Assembly (NCBI GenBank): GCA_039707465.1
Contig: CM077645.1
Location: 142,849,503-142,913,502, forward strand
Reading direction: 5' to 3'
Origin: Rhabdophis nuchalis
Lineage: Eukaryota > Chordata > Lepidosauria > Squamata > Natricidae
DNA length: 64,000 nt
Shown here piece by piece: positions 1 through 11,464 of this stretch. Numbering within the stretch: position 1 is the first letter of the stretch; every line of letters begins with the position of its first letter. The position numbers and the translations under genes are program-made. Under the pieces are notes generated by a model. It made no database searches. It was given only the letters and a program-made list of their open reading frames with translations, and had not been told where the DNA came from.

Positions 1-965
1 GCAAGGGCACGACCTGATCCAAGGCCCCGGCGGTCGCGGCACTCCATGCCACCACCAGGTCCTCAGTCGGGGCATGGGTCAGGGTCACAGGTAGTGGCCC
101 AAGCTCCATCTGGAACCTCTCAGGGTCCATCAGGCGCCTGGGGTGGAACCATCTAGGGATCTCTGGTTCTGCCTCCCCGCGGTGGGGTGTAGCGATTGGA
201 AAGTCGAGCCGGAGAAGTGAGTGATCTGACCATGACAGAGGTATGATGGCTAAGTCCCCTACTCCCAGATCACTCGTCCACTGGCCAGAGACAAAAATCA
301 AATCCAGCGTGTGCCCCCCCTCGTGTGTGGGACCCTGAATTACCTGGGTCAGGTCCATGGCCGTCATGGGGGCCATGAACTCCCGAGCTGCCTCGGATGA
401 TTCGCCAACCGATGGCAGATTGAAATCCCCCATTACCACCAGTCTGGGAGTCTCAACCGCCACCGTAGCAATCATCTCGAGGAGCTCGGGCAGGGCTGCT
501 GACACGTAGCGGGGAGCCAGGTACACAATCAGCATGCCCAACTGCCTCCCTGGGCCCCATTTCACGCAGAGGGACTCACAGCCGGTGGTCTGTGGTACAG
601 TGGTCTCTCTCGGCTCAAGACCTTCCTTAATTAGAACCGCTACCCCCCCACCCCTGCCTAGGGCCCGGGGCTGATGAAATGCACGGTAGCCTGGCGGGCA
701 CATTTCCACGAGAGGAAGACCACCCTTGTGGCCCAGCCAGGTCTCTGTAATCCCTACCAGGTCCGGCTCCCCCTCCGACACAAGATCGTTAATAAGGGGG
801 GCTTTGTTGGCCATGGACCTGGCGTTGCATAACATCAGCCTCGGGCCCTGGCTCTTAGACCCTGGCCACCTAGATCGCGAGGGGAGCGCAGGGGGTTGGT
901 GCGCACGACCTCTTGAAGCCAACGGCCATGCGCCTCCACCCGATCGTGACTTTCCTTCAGACAAT
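1..965 (-). mobile_element. L2-like LINE, endonuclease domain (runs off window edge)
   Basis: The minus strand is open in one frame from about position 850 to the window edge and encodes an APE-type endonuclease of a non-LTR retrotransposon. The order of motifs is right: NARSM near the start, TETWL (catalytic Glu), MGDFN around 420-433 and WSDHS around 222-232. I checked that the codons at 812, 431 and 230 share a frame. In the family this enzyme nicks target DNA to prime reverse transcription. The reverse transcriptase would lie left of the window. Style matches the L2-like RT copies at 4340-6320 and 59803-61833. Clade (L2 rather than CR1) is by eye. Confidence 0.8.
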
Positions 966-1307
966 CTGATCTTCCATTTGATGATGCACCTTTTGGGATA
1001 TTTTTTGTTTGTTGTTTTACATCTTAGGCATTCAGTTATAACTGCAGCTGCATCAGTGGGCTTGTTTCTTACAGTGAGCTGATGATTATATTGGCATATT
1101 TTAATACTTGCGCTAGCTATTTTTTAAAAGAAGTTTCAAGGCTGGCAAATTTATTATGGTTTTTTTGTGCTGTTCAAGATACTCAGTTATTCTTCATTTC
1201 AGTCCCTCTTGTTTGTCAGCTAGAGGACTTTGCTCTTTCTGACAAAAAGATAGTGGAGATAGTTTCTGATTTGGGGATGAAAACAATTCAATAGTGATGC
1301 TGCTTCC
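966..1307. other. Unrecognised sequence between LINE and LTR
   Basis: AT-richer DNA after the GC-rich LINE fragment. Short plus-strand ORFs here have no recognisable domain. It may include the 5' junction of the LINE, but no TSD was found. Confidence 0.3.
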
Positions 1308-1620
1308 TGTTGTAGTTTGAGGGAGAGAGGGAGTCCAACTAATGTAGGTTCAAACAAAAGCCGTCTGACTCATGTAGGTTCAAACAAAAGCCAACCAGAA
1401 CAGTCAAACAGTAAAAGTAAGTTAAAAGGTGCGGTAGACAGGGGCCTCCCCGCTTGACAGCTCTTTATACAAGAGCTACCAAGCGGGGAACCAATCAGGC
1501 AGCCTGGTAACCTAAGCCCAGCCAGTCACGTCTTAGCCAATCAGACGCGACTGGCTGTTGCCTAGCCTACAAGGTGGAGGTCGAAGACTTGCGGCCGGTC
1601 ACAAGTCAAGGACCTCAACA
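1308..1620 (-). repeat. Ty3/Gypsy 3' LTR
   Basis: Minus-strand LTR of about 313 bp. It begins TGTTG at 1620 directly after a polypurine tract (GGGGGGAAAGAGG, 1621-1633) and ends CAACA at 1308, giving 5-bp inverted termini. A TATAAA box lies at 1464-1469 and an ATTGG (inverted CCAAT) motif just upstream on the minus strand. Two near-identical about 20-bp units sit at 1343-1392. The neighbouring integrase in the same orientation supports the call. The 5' LTR is absent, so no TSD can be used. Confidence 0.65.
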
Positions 1621-1949
1621 CCTCTTTCCCCCCAGTGAGCACGCATGCGCGGCCGCGCATGCATAGTCGCTCAAACAGGCAGGGTGGTGCCGGACCCGCC
1701 CAGAACGCCTCAGACTCATCAGAGAACTCAGCGAGGTAAGACGTCCCCGTGGAAGCTCCTCCCTGACAGGGGTGTAGCTACGGGTGATGTCATTGCGGCC
1801 TTCAGACGGAGGCGGAGGCGGTGAAGCAGGCGAGTCTGGGTGGGGTGGCACGGCGCTCGGATAGGAGGAGTCCGATGGCTGCTGGAAGGCGGTGGCTGGG
1901 TAGAGAAGGCCTTGCGAAGCGAAGGCCTCAAAGTCACTCGTGGATTGAG

Positions 1950-2828
1950 TCAGTGGAGGGGTGTGTGCCGGAAGGCGGCATCCATGCTAGGAAGGCCTGA
2001 CCTGGGGAAGGCCTCACACGGAGTTGATGAAACAGCGGCTTGAGGTGGAACGGACAGCCGGTCAGGGGCAACTGGGCAGGCCTGGCCTGATGTGGAGAAG
2101 GCCGGAGACGGAAGGTGGCACCTTAGCTGGTCCAGGTGGTGCCACCATTCAGTGCCATCAGGCAGCCCGTCCCTGTAGGAACAGGGGCCAGTTAGGTTTG
2201 TAATAGTAGCAGGGACCCACTTAGGATCCCCAGCGAAGTTTTTCGCATAGACCGGGTCCCCCACCTGGAAGAGGCGGGGAGGGGAAGCCCCCAGGTTGCT
2301 GGGCTGCACCTCATTATAGAGGGGGTGCAGCCGGTCCAAGGCGGTCTGCAGGGGGCGGCCCATCAGGGGCTCGGCAGGGCTTTTCCCTGACGCTGGGCAA
2401 GGGGTGGAATGCTGACCTAACAGGTAAGCAGCCACCCTTGCATGCCAGTCGCCCCTGTCCATCCTGCCAAGGGCCTCCTTGGCAGAGCGGACGGCCTGTT
2501 CCGCTCGGCCATTGGCGGCCGGATGGTAAGGGGCGGTTGGCGCGTGGCAGATCCCCTGGGAGCCAAGGTATTCCTGAAAGTTGGTGGAGTGGAACTGGGG
2601 CCCGTTGTCAGACACTAGGGTGTCCGGCAACCCGTGCATCGCGAAAAGGTGGCGCAGGGCCCTGACAGTGCTCTCCGCTGTGGTGGAGGACATGAGAATG
2701 ACCTCTGCCCAGTGGGAGTATGCATCCACCACCACCAGGAAGGACTGGCCATGGATGGGGTCCGCGAAGTCAACATGGACACAGGACCAGAGACTCCTAG
2801 GGATGTCCCAGACTGGTTGCTTAGTCAT
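1950..2828 (-). pseudogene. Ty3/Gypsy integrase (3' end of pol, truncated)
   Basis: 292-codon ORF with the retroviral-type integrase core: Asp20 in HVDF, Asp74 in SDNGPQF and Glu110 in NGRAE form the DDE triad, followed by a C-terminal DNA-binding region ending near the LTR. Integrase inserts the cDNA copy into the host genome. The N-terminal zinc finger, reverse transcriptase, protease and gag are missing, so this is a 5'-truncated copy. The apparent start Met and next few residues fall in a direct repeat (2811-2879) that also occurs outside the element, so the start is an artefact of the junction. Confidence 0.8.
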
Positions 2829-3039
2829 GAGTCCTGATTTTTGAGGTCTACTTGTTACTAGATGTCCAGAATCTGTAACTTGTAATAGTAAATCTTTATT
2901 TCTTTGTTTTCAGTCTTTAATTATTTGTGATGGGAAAGCAACTTTTCTTTCAATAGTTCAGCAACACGTAGACTGGTTGCTTAGTCACCAGTCCTGATTT
3001 TTGAGGTCTACTTGTTACTAGATGTCCAGAATCTGTAAC
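2811..3039. repeat. 69-bp direct repeat pair bounding the Gypsy fragment
   Basis: Positions 2811-2879 and 2971-3039 are nearly identical (two differences, around 2827-2829), with a 91-bp AT-rich spacer. The first copy forms the truncation edge of the Gypsy integrase. It is too long for a target-site duplication, so a local duplication or a repair event at the junction is more likely. Confidence 0.7.
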
Positions 3040-4335
3040 ATCTAGCTTAGTCCTTATTAAGCTAGGTAATTACAGATGTGTTGAAGATTTCTGAAAGTTA
3101 AAGCTCACCATATTGCTTATTGGAAAGAACATCTTCACCTGGTTCCTCTGATGACACCTCTGTAGTGTGGTTGAGCTTCTGGCATAGCTTTTCCTCAGAA
3201 CACGCAAGTTCCACAGCCACATCAAGACACTTATTATTACTGTATTTTCAATTTATTGGGTGCCCACCTCTAGCCACTCCACTAGCTGCATTAAATGTTA
3301 CAATGTTAAGTATTATAAATCTAAGCAAACAAGTACTTATAAGCTATCTAAGAGGTAAACGTTTAGTAATGTATTTCTTTTCCTGTCCCTATTGTACAAT
3401 TTACTAGACAGAACAAATTGCCTCCACAGACTTTCATGAGTTATAGCCTGGTCAATAAAAATAGCTGCTAGGTTATTTTGGTACAATGAAGCTTGTAAAG
3501 ATTGGAGTGGAAAGGAACCATAAATTAAAGCCTTCCACAAACAAGAGTAAACAAGAGTGTCCATTTGATCCCTTGAATATTTACATAATGATTAACTGAT
3601 ATGTAAGTTCTTTATGGGAGTAACTATGTTTTTTAAGGAAAATACTCCTTTGTTTTAGGTTGATTGTACCCTATGATGATAACAATATCGAACAAAAATA
3701 TTCTACCTCTCCCAGCCAGTTGAAATTTAGACTTTGAAGAGTGGAAGATTTCTTCTTCCTATTATATTAAGAAAACTTTTCAATAACCTTATTACATTTA
3801 TTTTTACTCTTTTCTATTTAGGGTTCAGCTGGAAAGTCTGTGATGAAGAGTAGGGTCTTTCTGTTTAGTCTCCCGACCAGGTACTATTGATGGACATCTA
3901 CAGTTTCTTTTAAGGTTTTTGTTTTTATTTGGATTTGGACAAGTGAGCCTTTCAGACAGAGGTCAAGCATAGCAACCTTTAAATAGAAATCTCAGAAATG
4001 AAGATTTTGATTTTCTACATTCAAAACATGCACTCATCAGCTAGGCCTAACTTAGATGGGAAAGTCTTTGGGGATCGGATGTTTTCAAGTATGAAGGCTT
4101 GCGATAAAATCTGGCTATTTCATGTCAAATTCACTGATTGATGTTAGTGGTGAATTGATTTTACTTTTATGTAAAATTGTCATCATGTATTTGTCAGGCA
4201 CAAACAACTAGATCCAGATATAAAGGGTTCTAGTTTACTATTTTATTGTAGTCCACCTATACTACAAGAATCCCCACAGATTCCTAGCCTTCTCTTGGGA
4301 ACAAACATATAAGGTGAACCCTAGGTTTCTTAATA
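3040..4335. other. Unrecognised intergenic DNA
   Basis: AT-rich sequence without a credible ORF, repeat terminus or RNA gene that I can identify. The two short ORFs here have no domain. Confidence 0.4.
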
Positions 4336-4339
4336 TAAT

Positions 4340-6326
4340 ATTAATAATAATATTTAATATTTATAAAACCGCACCCTCTCCCCGCAGGGACTCGGGGCGG
4401 TGCACAGGTAGAATAAAACAATAAATACATACGAACAATTCTAAAAACCAATTAAACATAACCTGCGCTAAAATTTCCCCATTAAAACTAAGCAGTACTA
4501 ATTTCCCAATAAAAACCCCGAAGACAGAGAGACTTATCCTAGGCCGGCCAGACAGAAAAAGTGAGTTTTTAATTTAAGACGGAAGGAGCGGAGGTCCGTG
4601 GTCGTCCTGATATCGGGGGGAAGGTCGTTCCAGAGGGCCGGGCCCGCCACAGAGATAGCCCTTCCCCTGGGTGTCGCCCGCTGACAATGTCTAGTGGACG
4701 GCACCCGGAGAAGTCCCTCTCTGTGGGAGCGAATCGGCCATGAGGATGTATGAGGCAAGATCCGATCCCGCAGATAGCTATGTCCCGAGCCATGGAGCGC
4801 TTTAAAGATGATAATTAACACCTTGAAGCGCACCCGGAAGACGACAGGTAGCCATGCAGCTCACGCAAGAGCGGTGTTACATGGGTAAACCTGGCGGTTC
4901 CCATAATTGCTCGCGCGGCTGCATTCTGAACTAGCTGAAGTCTCCGGGTGCACCTCAAGGGGAGCCCCATGTAGAGAGAGTTACAATAGTCCAGTCGGGA
5001 TGTCACGAGCGCATGAGTGACTGTGCGCAGGGCGTCCCGATCCAATAGGCGGCGCAATTGGCGAACCAGGCGAACCTGGTAAAACGCCCTCCTGGCCACG
5101 GCTGTCACTTGATCTTCCATGGACAGCCGGGAATCCAGGAGGACACCCAAATTGTGCGCCCCATCCACAGGGGCAAGATGTTCGCCCCCTATGGCTGGTT
5201 GAATCGGGCAGTCAGAAACCACAGCCACTCGGTCTTGGTCGGGTTGAGCCTAAGTCCGTTACTTCCCATCCAGATCCGCACGGCTTCCAGGCATTGACAC
5301 ATCACCGCTACGGCATCGTTGGGGTGGTTTGGGGTAGATATATACAACTGAGTGTCATCAGCGTATAGATGGTATTCTACCCCAAAACCACGGATGATCT
5401 CACCCAGCGGCTTCATGTATGTGTTAAACAGGAGAGGCGAGAGGACCGACCCCTGAGGCACCCCACAAGTGAGTGGTCTCGAGGTCGACCTCTGTCCCCC
5501 TGCCAACACAAATTGCGATCGGCCAGAGAGGTAGGAGGAGAACCACCGTAAAACGGCGCCTCCCACTCCCAACCCCCCCAGCCGATGCAATAGGATACCA
5601 TGGTCGATGGTATCGAAAGCCGCCGAGAGGTCTAATAGGACCAGGATGGAGGAACAACCCCCATCTCTGGCCCTCCAGAGATCATCAACCAACGCGACCA
5701 ATGCCGTCTCGGTGCTATGCCCGGGCCGAAAGCCGGACTGGCGCGGATCTAGATAGTCAACTTCCTCCAGGTGACGGGAAAACTGTTGTGCCACCACACT
5801 CTCAACAACCTTCGCCAGAAAGGGAAGGTTGGAGACTGGACGGTAGTTGTTTAAAAGAGCTGGATCCAAAGAGAGCTTCTTAAGGAGGGGCCTCACCATC
5901 GCTTCTTTTAGGGAAGCAGGCAAGGAACCCTCACTTAAGGATGCGTTGACAACCTCTTGGAGCCAGCCTCGTGTCACCTCCCAGGATGCCAGTACAAGCC
6001 AGGAGGGGCACGGGTCCAATAAACATGTGGTGGCTCGCAGTCGCCCACGTAACCTGTCCATATCATCGGAAGTAACGGAGTCAAACTCCTCCCAAACAAG
6101 ATCTGTCTCGTGGCATCCCACTGGGCCATCAATGGTTTTGGGGTAGCCCGTTCTGTATCTGAGCGGTTTTCTCCTGCAGAAAAGTCACAAATTCCTCTGC
6201 TCTACCCTGTAGCGGGGCTTCCCGCACCCTTTGTTGAAGTAGGGAGCGGGTCTTGGCGGCTACACGATGACTGGAGTGTAATTTGTCACTTGATCCCTCC
6301 TCCTTGCCTGGCTGGCACTTTCCCAA
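4340..6326 (-). mobile_element. L2-like LINE, 5'-truncated and frameshifted
   Basis: The 3' UTR with the conserved GC-rich hairpin region (about 4370-4400) lies on the left, followed on the minus strand by the end of ORF2. Reverse-transcriptase motifs are present in 5189-6121: NNYRPVSNLPF, SGFRPGHSTE, DLSAAFDTIDH, GVPQGSVLSPLLF and YADDTQLYIS. Compared with the intact copy at 60018-61832, about 16 nt are missing near 5190 and one base near 4845, splitting the C-terminus into two further frames. The endonuclease is absent. A dead copy. Confidence 0.85.
5189..6121 (-). pseudogene. L2-like reverse transcriptase fragment
   Basis: 310-codon RT core with the YADD catalytic box and no internal stop. 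Reading is lost at its 3' end through the short deletion near 5190. The continuing C-terminal domain is found in another frame (4815-5228) and, after a further single-base loss, in 4534-4833. No function expected. Confidence 0.8.
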
Positions 6327-6329
6327 TAT

Positions 6330-6950
6330 TTTTGGTTTTATTTACACTGCATATTAATGGTTTATATATTGTTGGGCTAATTGTACACTGTTTAGAGTTG
6401 TTCAGTTCAAAGCAGTATTTTAATACTGCAATAATTGCCCTTGCCAAGATTTAAAGTTAATTAAATGCATGGCCAGGTAAATAAATAAAAATTCTAACAT
6501 CCTTTAAAGCAGAGATTAGGACATTTTATATTAGAGATATAATTATTTGCTTAGAAACATCACTGAAGAAGAGCTGTCTGTATGAGCTTTCCAGTTGAGG
6601 CATCAGTTCGTATGTACTTCATCTGTCAAAACCACATTTTTCTCTGTATCCTCTATGCACATTAAATTATTCCTCTCTATTAGTTACTTTAAAGATTATG
6701 TTTGTTTTGACAGCACAAACCATTTTGGTAAATTGTCCCATTTAAAATCATATTTTTATGTAGGATTGTGGTGCCTTGTTCTCTGTAAACTACTTCTATA
6801 ACCTTTCTGCATAATTTTGTTTATTTCTTTTCCTTTATAACTTCCATCTGCTCAGGGACTGCTAGGAAATTGTTTTTGATAGTTTGAAAATAATGATGAA
6901 AGCTATTTACTGCCATTCAACATGTCTAGAAAACCAACCCATAGTCTATG
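6330..6950. other. Unrecognised intergenic DNA
   Basis: AT-rich sequence, no feature identified. Confidence 0.3.
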
Positions 6951-6952
6951 TT

Positions 6953-7750
6953 AGAATCATAGATGAGATGGAAGAGACGATTTAGAGCATCATTTATTTA
7001 AGAGACTAAATAAAAGTATTCCCACCAGATGACTGTCTAGCTTCCACATGAACACGTCTGAAGAAAAGTTGCTGACCATAAATCTGGTTAATCAATTCTA
7101 TTGTCAAACTCCTCTGACTTCTAGAAAGTTTTTTTTTCTAACATTTAATAGATATTTACTTTTCTGTAATTCACACTCTTGAATCATGCCGTGTACTGTG
7201 GAATGAGAAAGTACCAATCCTGATTATTTTTTTCTGTGATGTTCTTTGAGATATTTGAATAATGTTATCAAATTCTTTATCTTTTTGCGAACAGATAAAT
7301 ATACCCATCTCTTTCTAGCTCTTTTTTACAGCTAAATTCTAGACCCCCATGGATCATCTTTATTGCTCTTCTCTGAACCAGCTCCAATTTCCTGAATCTC
7401 TTCTTAAAGTGTGGTACCTACAACTGGACACAATGCTTGAATGTGATCAAAGCAAAAAACTAAAATGATTGTTTTCCAGAATTTGGAAACTGCACTTCCC
7501 TTGATGCAGCCTAAAATTGCAGTTGCCTACTTTGCAACTGCACCACTGTATTGACTCATTGAATTTGCAATTAGTTACAATTCCAAGATTATTATTTTTT
7601 GCAACTACTGTGCCCATCATATAATTTGCATCTAATTCTGATTCATAGAGTGAAATGTAATTCTCTCTACCATATTTAATTCAGTTACTTTCAGTCCATT
7701 TCTCCATTCTATCAAGATTATTTTTACTTTTATTTCTACCTTTTAGGCTA
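6953..7750 (-). mobile_element. Ancient CR1 LINE 3' end
   Basis: Heavily diverged but recognisable: the left end has the CR1-type tail (AGAATCATAG), followed on the minus strand by decayed versions of the ORF2 C-terminus, including the stretch that in CR1 encodes the region around 'rally ... ERVQ' (here 7360-7450). Many indels; no ORF survives. Much older than the CR1 copies at 34702 and 49653. Confidence 0.6.
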
Positions 7751-7789
7751 TTAACTCTTAACCCAACTCTGTATCCTCTGCATCCACCC

Positions 7790-7960
7790 ACCCATCCATC
7801 CAATTTTTACACTGCCTATCTTACCTAAGTGTCTCTGGAAGGCTTACAATAAAGACAGTAAGAAAATACAGTTAAAAGCAATATTAAAACAGAGTTAAAA
7901 TGTTAAGAATTACAAAAGTTAAAAGAGAAGATAAGATAGCAACAAATTGTGGAACAAATG
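7790..7960 (-). mobile_element. Old L2/CR1-type 3' UTR remnant
   Basis: The stretch around 7810-7940 resembles the squamate LINE 3' UTR in which a decayed 'cggcttacaataaa'-like motif precedes A-rich sequence. Assignment by eye only. Confidence 0.35.
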
Positions 7961-8886
7961 TATGGGTGAAATCATCAAGGCTTTTTTCCCCCTCTGTTTG
8001 AAAATGTAGCATAAATCTCTGGGTTGCAATGTAGCAAACTACAGGAAAGAACAGACTATCATATCAATTCTCTGAAGTAACCTCTCTGCTCACAGATCTA
8101 GCAAAATTAGTTACTGGAGTTTCAATGCAATTTTCTCTGGAATGGGGTAAACATTTCTAATGTAAATAGAGGTAGTTGAAAAGATTATTGAATTCGATAT
8201 ATGAAAATCTGCTCTGAGACATCTTAGAAAACAGCCACAATGAAAGGATTTAAGTTCTGTTTCTAAAATATGACAGCATCGTGTCTATATCGCAAAGGCG
8301 TCATCTACATTCAGAACACCATGAGATCTCTAGAATGAATTTCTATCTGAACTTTGACTTGAGGAAATGAGTATTGGGTATATGCAGCTTGAGAATCTTG
8401 GCAGTGGAATGGATCAGTTCTATTACAAACACTTTGTTTATTCCTGGGTAGAAGAGCTGTTCTGTTGCCAAGAGCTTACAGCTGCAAACAAGCTTACTTG
8501 GCTGGTCTTCAGACTCGAAAACTTTCTTAATAACTCATGAAGAACTTCACCCATTCTTTAGTCAACTGTCAAACTGTGCACTGGGAATAAAATAGGATAA
8601 CTTTGATGGAGATGTACTTCTGAGAAGACTAAATAATGGAAATCGGTTAGTGTAGATTTATGACCAAATTCTTGCTAGGATGTTTGCTACAATGTCACAA
8701 CTTGCTTGTAAACGTAATCTATGTGTGGAGGTTAAGTAAAAATTTATTGGACTAATGGCTTATATACTTCAGGTTGCATTGAATCACTTTGCAAAACTGC
8801 AAGTTGGCCTTTCAAGTAGCAAATGTAAAGTCTTGCTTGAATTAATTCCCTCAACACTGTCAAACTATTTACTAAATCTGCATTAC
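7961..8886. other. Unrecognised intergenic DNA
   Basis: No ORF with a domain, no terminal repeats and no simple repeat array seen. Confidence 0.3.
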
Positions 8887-9348
8887 TACCATATTTTTGG
8901 GAGTATAAGACACACAGGAGTATAAGATGCACCAAGGTTTTGAAAAGGCAAATAAAAAAAAACTTTTTTCACGAAAATGGGCCCGTTTTTTATCCCCCCA
9001 AAAAGGCACGAATAGCCTTTAGGGGGCTTGTAGAGTGCTCCTGGAGGGGGGGGGGCAAAATGACCCCAAAATGGCCTGATTTTTGTAAAAAGAAATTGCA
9101 TGCATAGCCTTTAGGAGGTTTGCAAAGTGCTCCTGGGGGCTACGGGGGCCCATTTTTCACTCATTTCTGCCTTCCCCAGCCCCCAGAAGCTCTCTGAAAG
9201 CCTTCTACAGTCTCTGCATGGCCATTTTGGTGAAAGGGGTGGGGTTTCGGGAGGCAAAAAATGCTGTAATCAGTGTATAAGATGCACCCAGATTTCAGCC
9301 TCTTTTTTGAGGAAAAAAGGTGCATCTTATACTCTGAAAAATACGGTA
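8887..9348. mobile_element. Non-autonomous DNA transposon with long TIRs (family A)
   Basis: The left end (ACCATATTTTTGGGAGTATA) and the right end, read on the minus strand, (ACCGTATTTTTCAGAGTATA) are inverted repeats of about 28 bp with few mismatches. TA dinucleotides sit at both outer edges (8887-8888 and 9347-9348), which would fit a TA target. The interior is G/C-run rich and non-coding. Related copies lie at 26590-26787 and 63408-63897. The superfamily is not decided: the TA edges hint at Tc1/mariner, but other copies do not keep them. Confidence 0.65.
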
Positions 9349-9818
9349 TTAATCTTTTCATGGGTCCTATCATCCATCTCCTCCCACTTATGACTGGATG
9401 ACTGTAAATTTGTGCTTGTATCCTTATGATTTATATTGTTTTTTTTATATGATTTGGTTGCATATTTGTATCCTATGACTATCATTAAGTGTTGTACCTT
9501 ATGATTCTTTTTTTTTTTTATATTGAAAAAGTTTTATTGGTTTTACAGTTTTTCAATAGGATAGGTAAGGGATACAAACAAATTTTGAGAGCATTCACGT
9601 CAAAGTCGTCGGCCCTACCGGGACATCAAAATAGATCATTAATAAAAAACATTTTCCATACACTACAAAGTAAAAGCAAGTACATATTTCTAAGTTCTCA
9701 GTTCTATGCTGTCAGTCATTTACAAAAATCCAGATGCACATGTTATATTATACAATATTATTCAAAAAATCAAGGCAAAGTTATTTTTTAGATCTAAGTC
9801 TCTTGGCAATTGTATCTT

Positions 9819-10610
9819 CTATCTCTCCTTCCAGGCCCCCAGCGTGGCCCCCCCTGGATCTTCCCCCAGGACAGAGGAATGTTTTTTAAAAAAGGCTTCC
9901 GCCTCAGCAACTGTTTTAATCCTCACTCTTCCTCCTTCCCAGAACACCAGCATCCCTTCGGGCATCACCCACCTAAACCAGATCCGGTGGTCAAACAATT
10001 TTTTGGACAAGAAGGAAAATTTCCTTCTTGCTTCTCTAATCTTTCTTGGGATCTGCTTTAGGATAGCAACCTCCTTTTGTTGGTAAATTAACGGACCTCC
10101 TCTTTGCACTTTCAAGATTTCCTCTCTGGTTGACCTTCTAACAAACTTAACATGTATCTCTCTGGGTACTTCATTTATCCTGGCATATGCAGAGTTAATT
10201 CTGTAGGCTAGGTCAATGTCCCCCCTGATCTCATCCTTAGGTTTATGTAAATAGTCTGCTATAATTGTGCTCATGAGTTCAGGGAGACATTCACCAGTTT
10301 CCTCAGAAACATTCTGAAATCTCAAAAAATATGTCATCCTTTCCATATCAATCCTAGACACATGCCCATTTATTTCCACAACCTCATTAGTAACATTTTT
10401 AATCTCTCCCTTAGCCCCCGCCAGCCCCCCTTCCAGTTCTTCATTCTTCTGTGTGTTCTCCAGCACTTGTTTCCGTGTGTCCAATAATTCCTTTTTAAAG
10501 TTGATATTTTCTGCCCTCTGGGCCTTGATTTCTTGTACCAAAGTTTGTATAACAAATTCAAGAGAGGCCATCCTTAGTTCTAAACTTGCCAGTGCTGATT
10601 CTTGTGCCAT
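9819..10610 (-). CDS. L1 ORF1 protein (RNA-binding chaperone), intact
   Basis: 263 residues, starting at an ATG that ends the 5' UTR and stopping at TAG. Residues about 5-85 form a long heptad-rich coiled coil (trimerisation in L1 ORF1p); residues about 92-165 fit the RRM (YFLRFQNV ... REIHVKFVRR); the rest fits the C-terminal domain of the transposase_22 family, with basic residues (RKIREARRK). L1 ORF1p coats L1 RNA and acts as a nucleic-acid chaperone in the cytoplasmic RNP. No frameshift or stop. It lacks the ORF2 partner in cis, so any mobility would need the enzyme of another L1. Confidence 0.8.
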   Translation of the reverse strand: MAQESALASLELRMASLEFVIQTLVQEIKAQRAENINFKKELLDTRKQVLENTQKNEELEGGLAGAKGEIKNVTNEVVEINGHVSRIDMERMTYFLRFQNVSEETGECLPELMSTIIADYLHKPKDEIRGDIDLAYRINSAYARINEVPREIHVKFVRRSTREEILKVQRGGPLIYQQKEVAILKQIPRKIREARRKFSFLSKKLFDHRIWFRWVMPEGMLVFWEGGRVRIKTVAEAEAFFKKHSSVLGEDPGGATLGAWKER

Positions 10611-11464
10611 GGTTAGCTGTTAAAGTCAGTGCCACTAAAATGGCGTTTTTTGGGTGGGGCTGTTGAGGCAAGTCAGGAGCCAAAAGTTCAGTTCAGGGTT
10701 GTAAAGTTCAGGAACCAAGAGAGAAACAATTTTCCAAGTCAATAAGTATAATAACGAAGGCACTCCAGAAAAGAGATCACAAATCCAAAAAAAAATTCTT
10801 CTTTAGTAACCAGAGGGAGTCCAAATCACAAAGAGACGCTGGAAATTTTCCATAAGTAAAATAGTCATTCAGGGACAAAGAGAAGCCATTTTCCACCACC
10901 CAGACTCAGAGCCAGAAGGAGAGAGTGGTAAAAAAAAAAATGTTTCAAATCAGCCAGACCTAGATACATTGTTTCAAAGACAAACCGCAGATCACTTTCC
11001 CTTGTTTCAAACAGTCCAGATTAAAGATATCCGCTTCCTCGCAGCGAGGAGCCATTCTTAAGTGCCGCTTTAGTCCGAGGAGGGGTTTAACAAGCAGACA
11101 CCCCCCTCCAAGTTCTTTCAGCCCAGGCTGAGGGCAGGAAAAAAAATGTTTAAAACCACTCACTTTCACCCTCGCAGCCCCGGGAAGCCTTCCGACTCAG
11201 ACGGCCAGCTCTCTTCATATTTTCAGAACGATGCCGCCCGCCATTGGCGAAGGGAAAAACCCCCGCAGCATGTCCTCCTCCACCTAAGCCGAAGACAAGG
11301 GTCGCTTCCCAGCTGCCGCTGGGGGAGGACGACCCAGGCAAGCCGGCTTTACGGGAGACCCCCAAAAACGGGGCGTCTTGCCCCCGTGGGGGGGCAGGAA
11401 AAGAAACAAAGCGGCGAGCGAGCCCTAGGCTCGCCCGTCGCCGCTGGAGCCGGAACCGGAAGTC
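10611..11464 (-). promoter_or_regulatory. L1 5' UTR with CpG-rich promoter end
   Basis: The first about 350 bp of the element (11464 downward) are CpG-rich, followed by an AT-richer leader up to the ORF1 ATG. L1 5' UTRs carry an internal pol II promoter; that role here is inferred from position and composition. Confidence 0.55.

Noticed and set aside
726..1294. Two plus-strand ORFs of 118 and 70 codons
   Set aside because: The first is antisense to the L2-like endonuclease; the second has no domain.
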